64,000 nt of DNA, taken from positions 558,001-622,000 of the forward strand of contig NZ_RCWH01000001.1 of the NCBI RefSeq assembly GCF_003668635.1, written 5' to 3'. Source of the stretch: Planomicrobium sp. Y74 (lineage in GTDB: Bacteria > Bacillota > Bacilli > Bacillales_A > Planococcaceae). Below the pieces are notes generated by a model. The model had not been told where the DNA came from. It worked only from the letters and a program-made list of their open reading frames with translations, and did not search any database. This document shows positions 32,001 to 40,787 of the stretch, in pieces (the stretch's first letter is position 1; every line of letters starts with the position of its first letter). The position numbers were made by a program, and so were the translations under genes.

Positions 32001-32649
32001 ATTCATCAATCGACACTTCGTCAGGCACATTGTATAGTGCCGGCACCTGTTGAAGCCAATATCCTGGATTTGGGTGAACCCTTGAATAATCATATAGTTT
32101 GCTGACCAGCACTTCCATCGCCTGGTCGCTGCGATCTGAAGTGAAGCTGTCAGCAAGCCGGTAAACCTCATCCGCTTTTTCGCCTTCGTACGCAGTTTCG
32201 AGCACCGCCTCGAGCACATCGTCCCGAAGAAGTGCAGCTTCTGTATCCCCTGCAATGCGGAAGCCTGGATCTATTTCAAGGAGATAAGCGTATTGTTTTA
32301 CTACAGACAGACAAAATGAATGCAATGTCGATATCTGGGCTTTATTGATCAAACGCAATTGCTGCCTCAGATGTTTTGATTCTGGATTTTCAGTCACTGC
32401 TTTTTCCAAAGCTTTTGACATCCGATGGCGCATCTCAGCAGCAGAAGCATTGGTAAAAGTCACTACCAGCAGTTCGTCGACAGAAATGGGCTCGTTTTCA
32501 TCAAGCACCTTTTCAATCATTCGATTGATCAAAACAGCGGTCTTGCCTGAACCGGCTGCTGCTGAGACCAGCATATCCTGCCCTTTAGCCCAAATTGCCT
32601 GCCACTGTTCATCTGTCCACGTAGCATCATTCGGTTTTATCGGAATCAT
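29035..32649 (-). CDS. addA: ATP-dependent helicase/nuclease subunit A (AddA)
   Basis: 1204-residue UvrD-type helicase with a C-terminal RecB nuclease domain. Motif I is SAAAGSGKTAVLINRM near the N-terminus, motif II VDEYQDTN, helicase motif VRLMTVHKSKGLEFPVVF, and the nuclease motif VLLDYKTDRL near the end. With AddB it resects double-strand breaks up to Chi sites and loads RecA. It begins 23 bases inside addB, preceded by AAAGGAGACTGGCGAAC, so the pair is translationally coupled. Length fits the family (about 1200-1240). Confidence 0.97.
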   Translation of the reverse strand: MIPIKPNDATWTDEQWQAIWAKGQDMLVSAAAGSGKTAVLINRMIEKVLDENEPISVDELLVVTFTNASAAEMRHRMSKALEKAVTENPESKHLRQQLRLINKAQISTLHSFCLSVVKQYAYLLEIDPGFRIAGDTEAALLRDDVLEAVLETAYEGEKADEVYRLADSFTSDRSDQAMEVLVSKLYDYSRVHPNPGYWLQQVPALYNVPDEVSIDELPFIGDLKMTIRHAFEEALQLTRDGHDIALQPDGPAILADTFEMDAELIKAAIDALDRSWNSIYELAQNFVWPKAGSVKKDSCDPLLAEEAKALRNEAKKIVKGITDAYFIRKPSRLLDEMREMAPLMQTLVELTNRFAEQYKALKVDRAIVDFSDLEHYALEILSEDGEPSAIAKEYRSRFKEILVDEYQDTNMLQETILGLVKSGGETDGNLFMVGDVKQSIYRFRLAEPMLFLGKYGRFTKDAKGTGMSIDLNANFRSRKEILDGTNYIFSQIMGERVGEIEYDEAAALKHKAPYPEKDIPIELALIHEPEMEEEQSEETEDLSKSQWEARYIAGKIHELMEQETYVHDPWTNEKRQLEYRDIVVLMRSMTWSADFDDEFKMAGIPLYTELAGGYFDALEVMIMMNTLRVIDNPYQDVPLVSMLRAPFIGLRENELAEIRLAAPQATFYDAVKTFIRGGTGIDRKAAEKLQRFMLQLEDWRNLARRGSLAELIWQVYLDTNYYEMVGSMSNGKQRQANLRALHDRALEYEKTSFRGLFRFLRFIDRMRERGDDLGTARSLSEKENVVRLMTVHKSKGLEFPVVFFAGTGRSFNEMDFRKSYMFDQDYGLAVKAVNPDTRVEYTSLPFLAVKERKQLQMKAEEMRVLYVAMTRAKERLFLTASVKDPESLFERWKTAAPDVRLPDFVRSRAKGYLDWIGPAIARHPDAEELMNRSGLLLPHHSKFQVELIESHSLLPAPLVLEELEPLQGEMQDLKTEIKNRFDFRYPHQQSVEKRSKQSVSEMKRLQMLRRLDEPESFIQSIGPSKRTLHNRPDFLQEKRLAAADVGTAVHSLMQHIPLDRQLSAGEIKEQIDTLIGMEILSPEEGKAIRVQEIAAFYSSETAHRLLNAKQIKREVPFTYAKEDAEGDYQIIQGIVDCLFEEEDGWVLLDYKTDRLYQIDDIETEMSARYEVQLSVYTEAVEAILKVQIKEKLLYLFSAEKEVTV

Positions 32650-35600
32650 GTTCGCCAGTCTCCTTTCGAATCAGTTCAACTGCCTTATCTGATGACAAAG
32701 AAGGCAGTTTTCGGTATGTCTGTTCTGGGTCGGACGGGTCAAATTGGCAAATCGACCGATAAGAACAGAATTGGCAAGGTGTATCATCTTTTACTTTATA
32801 AGGAGTAATAGAAGTAACCCCGTCTAAAATGCCGTTGCCTGCATCCTGGTGTTTATTCCGCACAAATCGGCGGATGATATTCATATCTTCTTTGCTGACA
32901 GTGCGTGATTGGGATTTAGAAATGCTGCCATTCTTATTCATGCGCACCGGTATGATATTCGAATAGCCATCAATTTCACTGTCCATCGCCTTGATGACTT
33001 CTTCATCTTCAACAACCAGTCCATTCATCTTAAATGATCGTGCCATTTCTTCTTCCACTTCTTCCGCAGTCATCAGTTTTGTCGATTTAAGCATCGGGTT
33101 ATGCATATGGAAATACAGCACACCTGCCGGTTCGGCCTGCTCTCCCAGCCAGCGGTCGGAATGTGTCAATGCAACATCAAGATAGGTGAATGTCTGCAGC
33201 GCTATGCCGTGATAAACTTCACCAAGATCCAAGCCTTGTTTGGAAGATTTATAGTCAACTACACGGATATAAGGTTTGCCGTTAATATCCGTAGAATCGA
33301 TGCGGTCAATCCTACCACGGATATTCATCTTGCGTCCGCGCTTCAAGGGAAAGTCAAGCGGAGGAATCGCCTCTTTTGTGCCGAAGCCGACATCCAAAGC
33401 AACGGGTGCGAATCCTGTGACTTTGGCGTGCTTGCTGAGCATAAAGGCTGTCTGCCTGATGATTGCTTCAAGTTTATGCTGAATATAGCGATAACGATGT
33501 GAACTGATCAGGATGTGATTGACGAAATAAGGGGATAATTGGTCCATCGCCTGTTTCGCCAGCTCCCGGCAATCTTTATTGCTGAGTGAAGACCAGGAAA
33601 CGCCCAGTCTGCTGACTTCATCTGAAATCCATTTGATAGCAGCATGGAAAAGATCTCCCATCGCTGGCGGCGCCAATTTATACTGGCTTCGCTCTTCAAG
33701 ACGCAATCCGTAAGCTGTAAAATGTGCATAGGGACAGCCGTAAAAAGTTTCAACCCGCGACACACTTGAAGAAATAGGGGATCCGTATAACGGTTCCGCA
33801 ATTTCTTCCCTGAGCTGATCGGCTATGTTTGGTTTCGCCGGTTCCATAATCCGCTCTACCACAGATGACCAAAACGGATCTTCCTGATAATAAGAAAGAA
33901 CTGCCTGCCATTCCGGCGTCAGCGAGCCGCTGCGGATTTGCGATGACAGATAAGCCAGTGCTGCTCGGGGATGGGAAATATAACTTAAATGATGAGCCTG
34001 TTTGAGTTCTTCAGGATCAACTACGGCCGGCGTCAGGCTGACGCCGAGCATATCGATAAACTTCTGAATGTAAATGGAAGGCAGCAGCGCTTTGCCTTCC
34101 TCGTCAGCAATCGGATACGATATTGTCAAAAAATCAGAAGCAGAAGTGAAGGCGCGATATGCCATGAATGTCTCATCAAGAAGCCTTGTTTTCGTACTTG
34201 GAGCGAGCTCGAAGCCAATTTTCGCAAACCACTCGCGGTCAATATCTGTGAGCAAGCCTTCCTGCTCAATCCGCTTCGGCAGTACGCCATCATTGACGCC
34301 GATCACAAACACCGACTTAATATCCATCAACCTCGCCAAATCGATTGTTGACACAGTAATTTCATCAAGTGACGGAGGAATCCGTGAAAATTCCAACGTT
34401 TCAAAACCTTCATCAAGAATCTTCACAGCTGAAGCCAATTCGAGTTCTTTATCACCGAACATCATTACAAATTGATCCAACACTTCTATCCATTGTTTCC
34501 ATGCCTGTTCATGTTCCGCTGCAGCGAGTAACCGGTGTTCCGATTCTTCACGTTCTTTCAAATCGAGTATTTTATCATAGATTTCCATATCTTCAACGAA
34601 AAGAAATAAAGCTTCTGCCATTTCCCTGCCTGTCACACAATTATCCAATTTCTCCTTCAACAATGCCAAAGGTTCGCGAACCAGATTGCGGACTGCATGG
34701 AGTTCTGTCTGGAACGACAGTTCTTCGTCGGTCTGGATTCCAGTATGGAATTCCATCCCGCGATATTTTTTGTAGAACCAGCGTTTTTCATCAAACCAAC
34801 GTTCTCCGTAAATCCCATTTGCTATTACGAAATTTTCCAGAACATCACTGCGTTCCCGCCATTTCCCTACACTCCCTTGCGGAAAGAAAAGATCGGTCTT
34901 AATAGCGCGAAAGACCGGTTCATAGGAATAATTCGACTGCACCGCTTCAAGTACGGAACGGCAGAACTCAATCAACGGATGATGAAGCATGGATTTTTTC
35001 TGGCTGATGAAGTAGGGCAGTTCATATTGTGGGAAAATGGTATTGATCAATTCATCATAAACTTCCGGCTGGCGGTAAAGCACAGCAATATCCTTATAAC
35101 GCATACCATTTCGCACCTGTTCCCGTATAGAACGGGCCATTGCGTGGACTTCCGCCCGTCGGCTGGAAGCTTCGATCAGGTGGACATGTCCTTCAGTATC
35201 CATTTTTTGCAATGGATAATCATCAAAATGCCTTTCAACATGCGCCAGCTCACGGTTCGAGAATCGGCGCGGCGATGGCATATGGACCGCATTTTCAACT
35301 TGCAGGCCTTCTTTTTTTGCCTGGTCGACCAGGCGGCGTGCCGTACTGGCGGATTGGAAAAACAAGGCTTGCTCGTCGTTTGCATTAGCTGCTCCGTCCA
35401 TCGGCAATGCGATGGTCACAGATTTTGCATTTCTCATCAACTCAAAGATAATTTCATATTCACGTGCTGTAAATGTAACAAATCCGTCGATATAGATATC
35501 GGATTTTTTTACCTGGTCAGAGAACCGGATTTTTTCGGACAATAAAGCCAGGTGGCCTTCGGAATCTACAAATACTGAACCCAAACGACTTTCAATCTCG

Positions 35601-36103
35601 GCCAGTATCAATTCAAGATCCGCAGCTTTATCCAGTAAAGTTCTTGGTGCTCCTGCTTCAGCCAACGAGGAACGAATTTCCGTAAGCTCGCCGCAGTCCA
35701 CGCAATATCTTGAAAACTCTTTGATCAATTGTTCAACCTGATCGGTAAAACCTCGTTTTCCTGCTGCACGGCGAAAAAGCTGAAATTCCTCTTTATGTTC
35801 CTCAAGCAAGCTGCGGATCAGCATCCGGTAGCCAAAGCTGTCCACTTCCTTTCGGCTGATGCCTCCAGCCTCCTGCAATACCCTCCAGGCCAGCCGTTTG
35901 AAGGTAACTGCCTGCGCGCGGATCATCCCTTTCATATCATCTGCCGAAGAGAGTCGGTACTCTGTTGAGAAGGACATTTGATCCGGGACAATGAAAAATA
36001 TTGGATCGCCATCTGGCTGCCCCTTCAAGGTTTCAACAATTTCATCTATTATAAAACGAGTTTTACCCGAACCTGCGCGCCCATAGATAACTCTTAATGA
36101 CAT
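32627..36103 (-). CDS. addB: ATP-dependent helicase/nuclease subunit B (AddB)
   Basis: 1158 residues, partner of AddA. The Walker A motif YGRAGSGKTRFIIDEI is at the N-terminus and the RecB-like nuclease motif IRVVDYKSSK lies in the C-terminal third. Four cysteines (FYGCPYAH, then CQFCSYRSIC near the end) form the 4Fe-4S staple known in AddB. The first gene of addBA; the ATG follows AAGGGTGTTCGT. DUF418 lies downstream. No promoter was identified in the short AT-rich gap upstream. Confidence 0.97.
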   Translation of the reverse strand: MSLRVIYGRAGSGKTRFIIDEIVETLKGQPDGDPIFFIVPDQMSFSTEYRLSSADDMKGMIRAQAVTFKRLAWRVLQEAGGISRKEVDSFGYRMLIRSLLEEHKEEFQLFRRAAGKRGFTDQVEQLIKEFSRYCVDCGELTEIRSSLAEAGAPRTLLDKAADLELILAEIESRLGSVFVDSEGHLALLSEKIRFSDQVKKSDIYIDGFVTFTAREYEIIFELMRNAKSVTIALPMDGAANANDEQALFFQSASTARRLVDQAKKEGLQVENAVHMPSPRRFSNRELAHVERHFDDYPLQKMDTEGHVHLIEASSRRAEVHAMARSIREQVRNGMRYKDIAVLYRQPEVYDELINTIFPQYELPYFISQKKSMLHHPLIEFCRSVLEAVQSNYSYEPVFRAIKTDLFFPQGSVGKWRERSDVLENFVIANGIYGERWFDEKRWFYKKYRGMEFHTGIQTDEELSFQTELHAVRNLVREPLALLKEKLDNCVTGREMAEALFLFVEDMEIYDKILDLKEREESEHRLLAAAEHEQAWKQWIEVLDQFVMMFGDKELELASAVKILDEGFETLEFSRIPPSLDEITVSTIDLARLMDIKSVFVIGVNDGVLPKRIEQEGLLTDIDREWFAKIGFELAPSTKTRLLDETFMAYRAFTSASDFLTISYPIADEEGKALLPSIYIQKFIDMLGVSLTPAVVDPEELKQAHHLSYISHPRAALAYLSSQIRSGSLTPEWQAVLSYYQEDPFWSSVVERIMEPAKPNIADQLREEIAEPLYGSPISSSVSRVETFYGCPYAHFTAYGLRLEERSQYKLAPPAMGDLFHAAIKWISDEVSRLGVSWSSLSNKDCRELAKQAMDQLSPYFVNHILISSHRYRYIQHKLEAIIRQTAFMLSKHAKVTGFAPVALDVGFGTKEAIPPLDFPLKRGRKMNIRGRIDRIDSTDINGKPYIRVVDYKSSKQGLDLGEVYHGIALQTFTYLDVALTHSDRWLGEQAEPAGVLYFHMHNPMLKSTKLMTAEEVEEEMARSFKMNGLVVEDEEVIKAMDSEIDGYSNIIPVRMNKNGSISKSQSRTVSKEDMNIIRRFVRNKHQDAGNGILDGVTSITPYKVKDDTPCQFCSYRSICQFDPSDPEQTYRKLPSLSSDKAVELIRKETGEHDSDKTE

Positions 36104-36180
36104 ACGAACACCCTTTCCAATAGAACGTTTGTTCTTATTTTATCGTATCTTTCCTCATCCAGCCAGTTTTAGCTTTTTCT

Positions 36181-36810
36181 TCATTTTTTTTTATGACGAT
36201 TTTTTTCTGCTGCTTTTTTGAAATCTTCCTCCACTTTCCTGTTCAACCTTTTTTCAATAATTTTTCCTACTATATAAAGAAGAACTATTACGGTAATTAC
36301 TATTATGGTTCTCACCGGATTATTGAATAATGCCCGTATATCGTAGCCTACATATGTAATCATGAAGACCATTACCGACTTGCCCGCAATCAAAGTCCAT
36401 AAATAATAATGCTTGCTGATATTGGATAATCCCGCCACCAGATTCACCAATGCTGATGGAGTGAATGGAAAACACAGCAACAGAAATAAAGGACCAAAGC
36501 CATTTCGTTCCACCCAAAGGATCAGCTTTTCAACTTTCTGGTGTTTGGTCATGAAGTTCAAAAATTTAGCCCGGCCGTATTTGCGGATAATCAGAAAAAC
36601 GCTGTATGAACCGACAACTGAACCGGCTAGGGATATTAGAAAGCCGAAAAGCAGACCGTATGCTCCGCCATTGGCAAATACAAATACAAAAAGCGGAAGA
36701 AATGGAAGGAACGCTTCGATGAAAGGAAGCAAAAATCCGATGAATGGCCCGATCGACCTGTAGGATTCATATAATGCTGTAATGTTTTCCTGAGAAAAGA
36801 AATCCGACAT
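36181..36810 (-). CDS. TVP38/TMEM64 (VTT/DedA-like) membrane protein
   Basis: 209 residues, about five membrane spans. The VTT/SNARE-associated core is visible in FLPFIEAFLPFLPLFVFVFANG, SLAGSVVGSYSVFLIIRKYG and CFPFTPSALVNLVAGLS. The protein ends in a Lys-rich tail. Relatives are implicated in lipid or ion traffic, but the substrate is not settled. The ATG at 36810 follows AGAAGGAATGAGCAT; an in-frame ATG 15 codons earlier lacks a ribosome site. It is divergent from azlC. Confidence 0.85.
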   Translation of the reverse strand: MSDFFSQENITALYESYRSIGPFIGFLLPFIEAFLPFLPLFVFVFANGGAYGLLFGFLISLAGSVVGSYSVFLIIRKYGRAKFLNFMTKHQKVEKLILWVERNGFGPLFLLLCFPFTPSALVNLVAGLSNISKHYYLWTLIAGKSVMVFMITYVGYDIRALFNNPVRTIIVITVIVLLYIVGKIIEKRLNRKVEEDFKKAAEKNRHKKK

Positions 36811-36846
36811 ATGCTCATTCCTTCTGCTTATAAGATTTTTCAATTT

Positions 36847-36875
36847 TTGATTCAAAATTCGAATATTATTATGAT
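36847..36875 (+). promoter_or_regulatory. Predicted SigA promoter of azlCD
   Basis: TTGATT (36847-36852), a 17-base spacer and TATGAT (36870-36875) in the AT-rich divergent region. Confidence 0.5.
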
Positions 36876-36950
36876 ATGCTATTATAACTACTTTACACTC
36901 TTTACCCGTATTTGGAAAAGAGAAATACTTTTACATAAGGAGAGAGGAAG

Positions 36951-37643
36951 ATGGAACAACGCGGATTTTCTGCGGGGCTAAAAGCTGGAGTCAGTATCGC
37001 CATCGGCTACTTTCCGGTGGCTTTGACTTTCGGACTTTTAGCAAAGACCACAGGGCTTTCACTGGTGGAAGCTACTGCCATGAGCATTTTTGTATTTGCA
37101 GGAGCAGCCCAATACATATCGTTATCTCTGATTACAGCTGGAGTTGCACCTGCGGTGATCATCCTGAACACATTCATCGTGAATATCCGCCATTTTCTTA
37201 TGACGGCTTCACTCAATGAAAAGATGCAGCCTGATGCGAGATGGAAAAAGGCGCTTTACGCCTTCGGCATTACAGATGAATCTTTCTCCGTTCTGGCAAT
37301 CCAGAAAGAAGATAATCTTCGCACAACTTTTGCAGCCGGCGTTATTGCCATTTCCTATGGCAGCTGGGTCGTTTTCACAGCACTCGGCCATCTTATTGGA
37401 GCCAACCTTCCCGAATTTCTGCAAGCTGCAATGTCCATTGCGCTTTACGCTATGTTTGTCGGGCTGCTGGTGCCTTCGATGAGGGGCAATCGAAAAGTTG
37501 TCAGCCTCGCCGTCATTGCCGCCTTATTGAATTCATTTTTCTTTTTTACCGGCTGGCTATCGACGGGCTGGGCAATCCTTGTCTCTACGTTAGCTTCCGC
37601 CATCATCATTGAATTGATAGCTTCGAAAGGAGGACGATCGTAA
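36951..37643 (+). CDS. azlC: Branched-chain amino acid exporter subunit AzlC
   Basis: 230 residues, about six membrane spans. GFSAGLKAGVSIAIGYFPVALTFG, FVFAGAAQYISL and NTFIVNIRHFLMTASL are strongly conserved in AzlC proteins, the large subunit of a two-component exporter of branched-chain amino acids and their analogs. GGAGAGAGGAAG precedes the ATG. It overlaps azlD by one base (TAATG). No azlB-like regulator is visible next to it. Confidence 0.92.
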   Translation: MEQRGFSAGLKAGVSIAIGYFPVALTFGLLAKTTGLSLVEATAMSIFVFAGAAQYISLSLITAGVAPAVIILNTFIVNIRHFLMTASLNEKMQPDARWKKALYAFGITDESFSVLAIQKEDNLRTTFAAGVIAISYGSWVVFTALGHLIGANLPEFLQAAMSIALYAMFVGLLVPSMRGNRKVVSLAVIAALLNSFFFFTGWLSTGWAILVSTLASAIIIELIASKGGRS

Positions 37644-37948
37644 TGGGCTCATGGATTTGGTGGACAATACTCGGCATGGCCATCGTTACATATATTCCGC
37701 GGGCCATTCCGCTGACTTTTCTGGAGGGCCGGGAACTCCCCCCTTCAATCCAGAATATTTTACGCAACATCCCTTTTGCAGTTCTCGGTGCATTGATTTT
37801 CCCTGCGATTTTTTTCATCCAGGACAATATCTGGTTCGGTGTTATCGGTGCAGCAGCGGCATTCGGCATCGCTCTGCTGGGTGCCAATGTCATGATAGTT
37901 GTTTTGGGCTCAATTGCCGTTCTTGCCGTCTACAGTCTATTCCTATAA
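37643..37948 (+). CDS. azlD: Branched-chain amino acid exporter subunit AzlD
   Basis: 101 residues with three to four spans. WWTILGMAIVTYIPRAIPLTFLEG and LRNIPFAVLGALIFPAI mark the AzlD family, the small partner of AzlC. The ATG shares a base with the azlC stop, with GAAAGGAGGACGATC upstream inside azlC, so translation is coupled. Confidence 0.9.
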   Translation: MGSWIWWTILGMAIVTYIPRAIPLTFLEGRELPPSIQNILRNIPFAVLGALIFPAIFFIQDNIWFGVIGAAAAFGIALLGANVMIVVLGSIAVLAVYSLFL

Positions 37949-37949
37949 T

Positions 37950-37992
37950 TAAGAAAAGCCGTCATTCATCTTCATGAATGTCGGCTTTTTTG
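37950..37992. terminator. Bidirectional terminator between azlD and csbA
   Basis: AAAAGCCGtCATTCAT pairs with ATGAATGtCGGCTTTT around CTTC (37954-37989), with U-tracts on both sides. It overlaps the csbA 3' end. Confidence 0.87.
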
Positions 37993-38219
37993 CTGCGGTT
38001 ATACATTGTTGTGGCATACCAGAATCCTGCGGTCAATGAAGCTGCATTGACAACATAAAGAAACCATGTATTGTTGTAGCCGGCGTAGACAGCGGCCGCA
38101 ATCAGCGCTACCGTCAGTATCAGACCGACAATATGATTGAAAGTCACTCGGGTGAACAGGATAACGAGAAGCCCTGGAACCAGCAGCGACAAAAAGAATT
38201 TAGTAACCATCGACTCCAT
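37962..38219 (-). CDS. csbA: CsbA family membrane protein (DUF2198)
   Basis: 85 residues with two to three spans. PGLLVILFTRVTFNHIVGLILTVAL carries the conserved LFTRVTFNH of CsbA, a SigB-controlled membrane protein of unknown function in B. subtilis. The ATG at 38219 follows AGGAGGAGATGATTCC. It lies 53 bases after minJ on the same strand, matching the B. subtilis neighbourhood. No convincing SigB promoter was seen in the short gap. Confidence 0.87.
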   Translation of the reverse strand: MESMVTKFFLSLLVPGLLVILFTRVTFNHIVGLILTVALIAAAVYAGYNNTWFLYVVNAASLTAGFWYATTMYNRSKKADIHEDE

Positions 38220-38272
38220 GGAATCATCTCCTCCTATACAAACTGTTAAAATGTGCAAACTGGCCTGTAAGA

Positions 38273-39421
38273 TCAGACAACGATCAATCCAAGACGATAA
38301 TGATCCTGCCTGAAAATAACATGCTGTCTAAGGCGCATTTCCTTATTGTGATCCAGCACTTCCAGGCGGCAATGGGCAGCGTTTATCTGGATTGCTTCAT
38401 AAAGTTCAGTTTCGTTTGTAACAGTCACTCCGTTCACTTTACGGATGACTTCTCCACGAACAAGCCCCATTTTCTCTGCAGGCGAGCCGGCAAGAACATC
38501 CACAATCATAACGCCCGTCGATTGCGGAGCTACTGCATGATTGCCTTTATTTTCATTGAGCAAAGAATAAAGTGAAATGCCTGCACGTCCGGCTGCGCCT
38601 GCTACTAATGCGATTAAAGCCATCGGTTCCCAAAGATAGGCAAACAAAGCGAGGACAATAATGACAAGTCCCAGAGCCCAAATTTGCTTGCCGAGCTTCG
38701 GATAAAGATGCACAGGCAATGATTTGCGCGCTTTGCTTTGGAAACCGATTACAGCGGGAAACAAGATAAGCGAAAAGCTGCTGCTGCCGATTGTAAACTG
38801 TGGCCAATAAGGCAGATAGGCATCCAGCAAGTCGCCGGGTACCACTAAAAGCAGTGGAATCAGCCATAACCTTTTCGCTTTATAGAAGATAGCAGTCAGT
38901 CCGCGAGAAGTTTTTTCGAGCCTTGGAGAAGAAGCTTCCTCTCCTCGCCGCACAACAAGGCGGCCCTCCAGAAAAACCATTGCCCCAGTGATCAGCGCTA
39001 CAGGCAATAGCCAATTCCAGGCTGCCGCATAACCTCCGAAAGCGAAAAGGCCAAATGGAATCGTCCATCCATAATTCGCAAGTAGCCATCCGAGTCCGAT
39101 TGCTCCCAAAGCCAGATAGGCAAATGAAGCCAGGTAGTATATTCCTGAAATTACTATCAGAGCACTGACTAGACTTAATGCCACGAGCCATTCCAATGAA
39201 ACCGTCAAGCCGATTGCTGAGAACAAGACAGAAAAAATTAGCGCATAGAGGATGCCATCCTTCAGCAAGTGGCCGAATTCTCTCCAACCCCAAACAATTC
39301 GGGTGCGGAATAGCTTCCTTTCCTTTTTGACCCTGAAATAACCAAGTAAAATTGCTGCAAGCAGCGCTATGTATAAAAGTGGATTGACAAAAAATCTGCC
39401 GATATCCATTAAAGCTTCCAT
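38273..39421 (-). CDS. minJ: Division-site protein MinJ (PDZ-domain membrane protein)
   Basis: 382 residues, about eight membrane spans followed by a cytoplasmic PDZ domain (about 295-350: GVMIVDVLAGSPAEKMGLVRGEVIRKVNGV, here given in parts as GVMIVDV, AGSPAEKMG and IRKVNG). In B. subtilis MinJ links DivIVA to MinD and so blocks division near poles and completed septa. The ATG at 39421 is six bases after AAGG; an ATG two codons earlier is too close to it. Neighbours csbA and, further along, ftsEX support the call. Confidence 0.83.
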   Translation of the reverse strand: MEALMDIGRFFVNPLLYIALLAAILLGYFRVKKERKLFRTRIVWGWREFGHLLKDGILYALIFSVLFSAIGLTVSLEWLVALSLVSALIVISGIYYLASFAYLALGAIGLGWLLANYGWTIPFGLFAFGGYAAAWNWLLPVALITGAMVFLEGRLVVRRGEEASSPRLEKTSRGLTAIFYKAKRLWLIPLLLVVPGDLLDAYLPYWPQFTIGSSSFSLILFPAVIGFQSKARKSLPVHLYPKLGKQIWALGLVIIVLALFAYLWEPMALIALVAGAAGRAGISLYSLLNENKGNHAVAPQSTGVMIVDVLAGSPAEKMGLVRGEVIRKVNGVTVTNETELYEAIQINAAHCRLEVLDHNKEMRLRQHVIFRQDHYRLGLIVV

Positions 39422-39540
39422 GACCATCCTTGTTCACCATCCATTCACCGGCTATTGACGTTATCTTTCATTGTACCAAAGAACCCCTGCATACTGTACT
39501 TCTTTTTGAGCCAAGCGTGGCCGAAGGTTTTTCGGCAGGC

Positions 39541-39626
39541 GCTTTGCGACGAAGCTAGCGCAGCGATGCAACGCACTTTCATGTCCCGAAGCTAGCGCAG
39601 CGATGCAGGGACAGGGACAGGGACAT
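39541..39626. repeat. Family A interspersed repeat, copy 1
   Basis: The unit CGAAGCTAGCGCAGCGATGC occurs twice in 60 bases, separated by AACGCACTTTCATGTCC. The second is framed by CATGTCCC and GGGACATG, which can form a hairpin, and is followed by GGGACA repeated in tandem. The same arrangement recurs at 46158-46275. It lies between minJ and the trans-sulfuration gene. Confidence 0.8.
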
Positions 39627-39668
39627 GGACAAGAGCAAGGGTTACCAATATAACTTAAAAAATTGCTT

Positions 39669-40775
39669 CTATTTAAATGCGACACCCAGTTGTTCCAAAA
39701 TATCTTCAATTCCTTCGATGCCTGCTGATAATCTGATTATCCGGCGAGTCACACCGACTTTTGCCTTTTCTTCTTCTGACAATGCCCGGTGGGAAGTGCC
39801 ATAAGGATAGGAAACCGTGGTTTCAACACCTGCAAGCGTCGGTACGATTTTTATCCATCCCAGTGATGAGAAGAAAACGGACACATCGATTGCTTCAGGA
39901 ACTTCAAAGCTGACAATTGCACCTTTCCCCGGATACCAGACTTTTGTTTTTTCATTGAGGAAATTTGCGACTGCCCGGGCATTTTCAGTTTGTGCTTTCA
40001 TTCGCAGCGCCAATGTTTTGATTCCGCGGATAGTCAGCCATGCTTCAAAAGGGCTGAGATTGAATCCCATATTGACGATGCGCTTTTCAGCAAGCGCAAC
40101 AAGCTCCTCATCTCCAACCAATACACCAGCCGTTACATCGCTGTGGCCGCCAAGGTATTTTGTGGCACTGTGGGCGACCAGGTCTGCGCCACTATTGTAC
40201 GGCGTCATCGTATAAGGTGTGGCAAACGTATTATCGATCATCACCTTTAAACCATAATGTTTTTTCAGCTGGTCAAGCACTTCCATATCTTCCAAGCGTA
40301 AAAACGGATTGGTGATGGACTCACTGAATATCATCTTTACCTCAGGATAATCGATGAGGATTTGTTCAATCGCACTAATATCGGAGAAATCCGCAAAATG
40401 GACCTTGATCCCCATTAAAGAAAGTTCTTCTTTCAATAGAAGAAACGTGCCACCGTAAACATCTTCCGCTGCCAGAATATGATCCCCGCTTTTCACAACT
40501 GCTAGGATACCTGCGAGAATTGCTGAAGTTCCTGAAGAAGCAGCTACCCCTTTTGGTGCACCCTCAAGGTCGGCAACTGTCTGTCCAAGTGCATCCGTAT
40601 TCGGATTGGCTGTTCTGGAATAAAGATAAGTGCCATTCCCCTCATAATAGCCTTCCAATTCTTCCAGTGAAGAAAAAGCGAAAGCGGAAGTTTGGTAAAC
40701 CGGCATAACTTTCGGCTGTATCGTCCGTTCTTTCATTTGTGCTGTATGAACAGATTTTGTTTCGATTGATGTCAT
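39669..40775 (-). CDS. PLP-dependent trans-sulfuration enzyme (cystathionine gamma-synthase/lyase family)
   Basis: 368 residues of the Cys/Met metabolism PLP family. The pyridoxal phosphate lysine is Lys 206 in AHSATKYLGGHSD; YSRTANPN (52-59), SSGTSAI and MIDNTFATP are further family motifs. The family covers cystathionine synthase and lyases and methionine gamma-lyase; sequence alone does not separate these here. The ATG at 40775 is eight bases after AGGGGG; another two codons earlier is too close. It follows a thioredoxin-like gene after 12 bases, so the two are likely co-transcribed. Confidence 0.85.
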   Translation of the reverse strand: MTSIETKSVHTAQMKERTIQPKVMPVYQTSAFAFSSLEELEGYYEGNGTYLYSRTANPNTDALGQTVADLEGAPKGVAASSGTSAILAGILAVVKSGDHILAAEDVYGGTFLLLKEELSLMGIKVHFADFSDISAIEQILIDYPEVKMIFSESITNPFLRLEDMEVLDQLKKHYGLKVMIDNTFATPYTMTPYNSGADLVAHSATKYLGGHSDVTAGVLVGDEELVALAEKRIVNMGFNLSPFEAWLTIRGIKTLALRMKAQTENARAVANFLNEKTKVWYPGKGAIVSFEVPEAIDVSVFFSSLGWIKIVPTLAGVETTVSYPYGTSHRALSEEEKAKVGVTRRIIRLSAGIEGIEDILEQLGVAFK

Positions 40776-40787
40776 TTTCATTTCCCC

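Noticed and set aside
34697..35545. A 282-codon open frame on the plus strand within addB
   Set aside because: It is antisense to AddB, rich in Phe, Cys and His, and has no ribosome site.
39595..39626. Tandem GGGACA and GCTAGCGCAGCGATGC repeats as a CRISPR array
   Set aside because: Only two units, no unique spacers of even length and no cas genes; the layout recurs elsewhere as an interspersed repeat.
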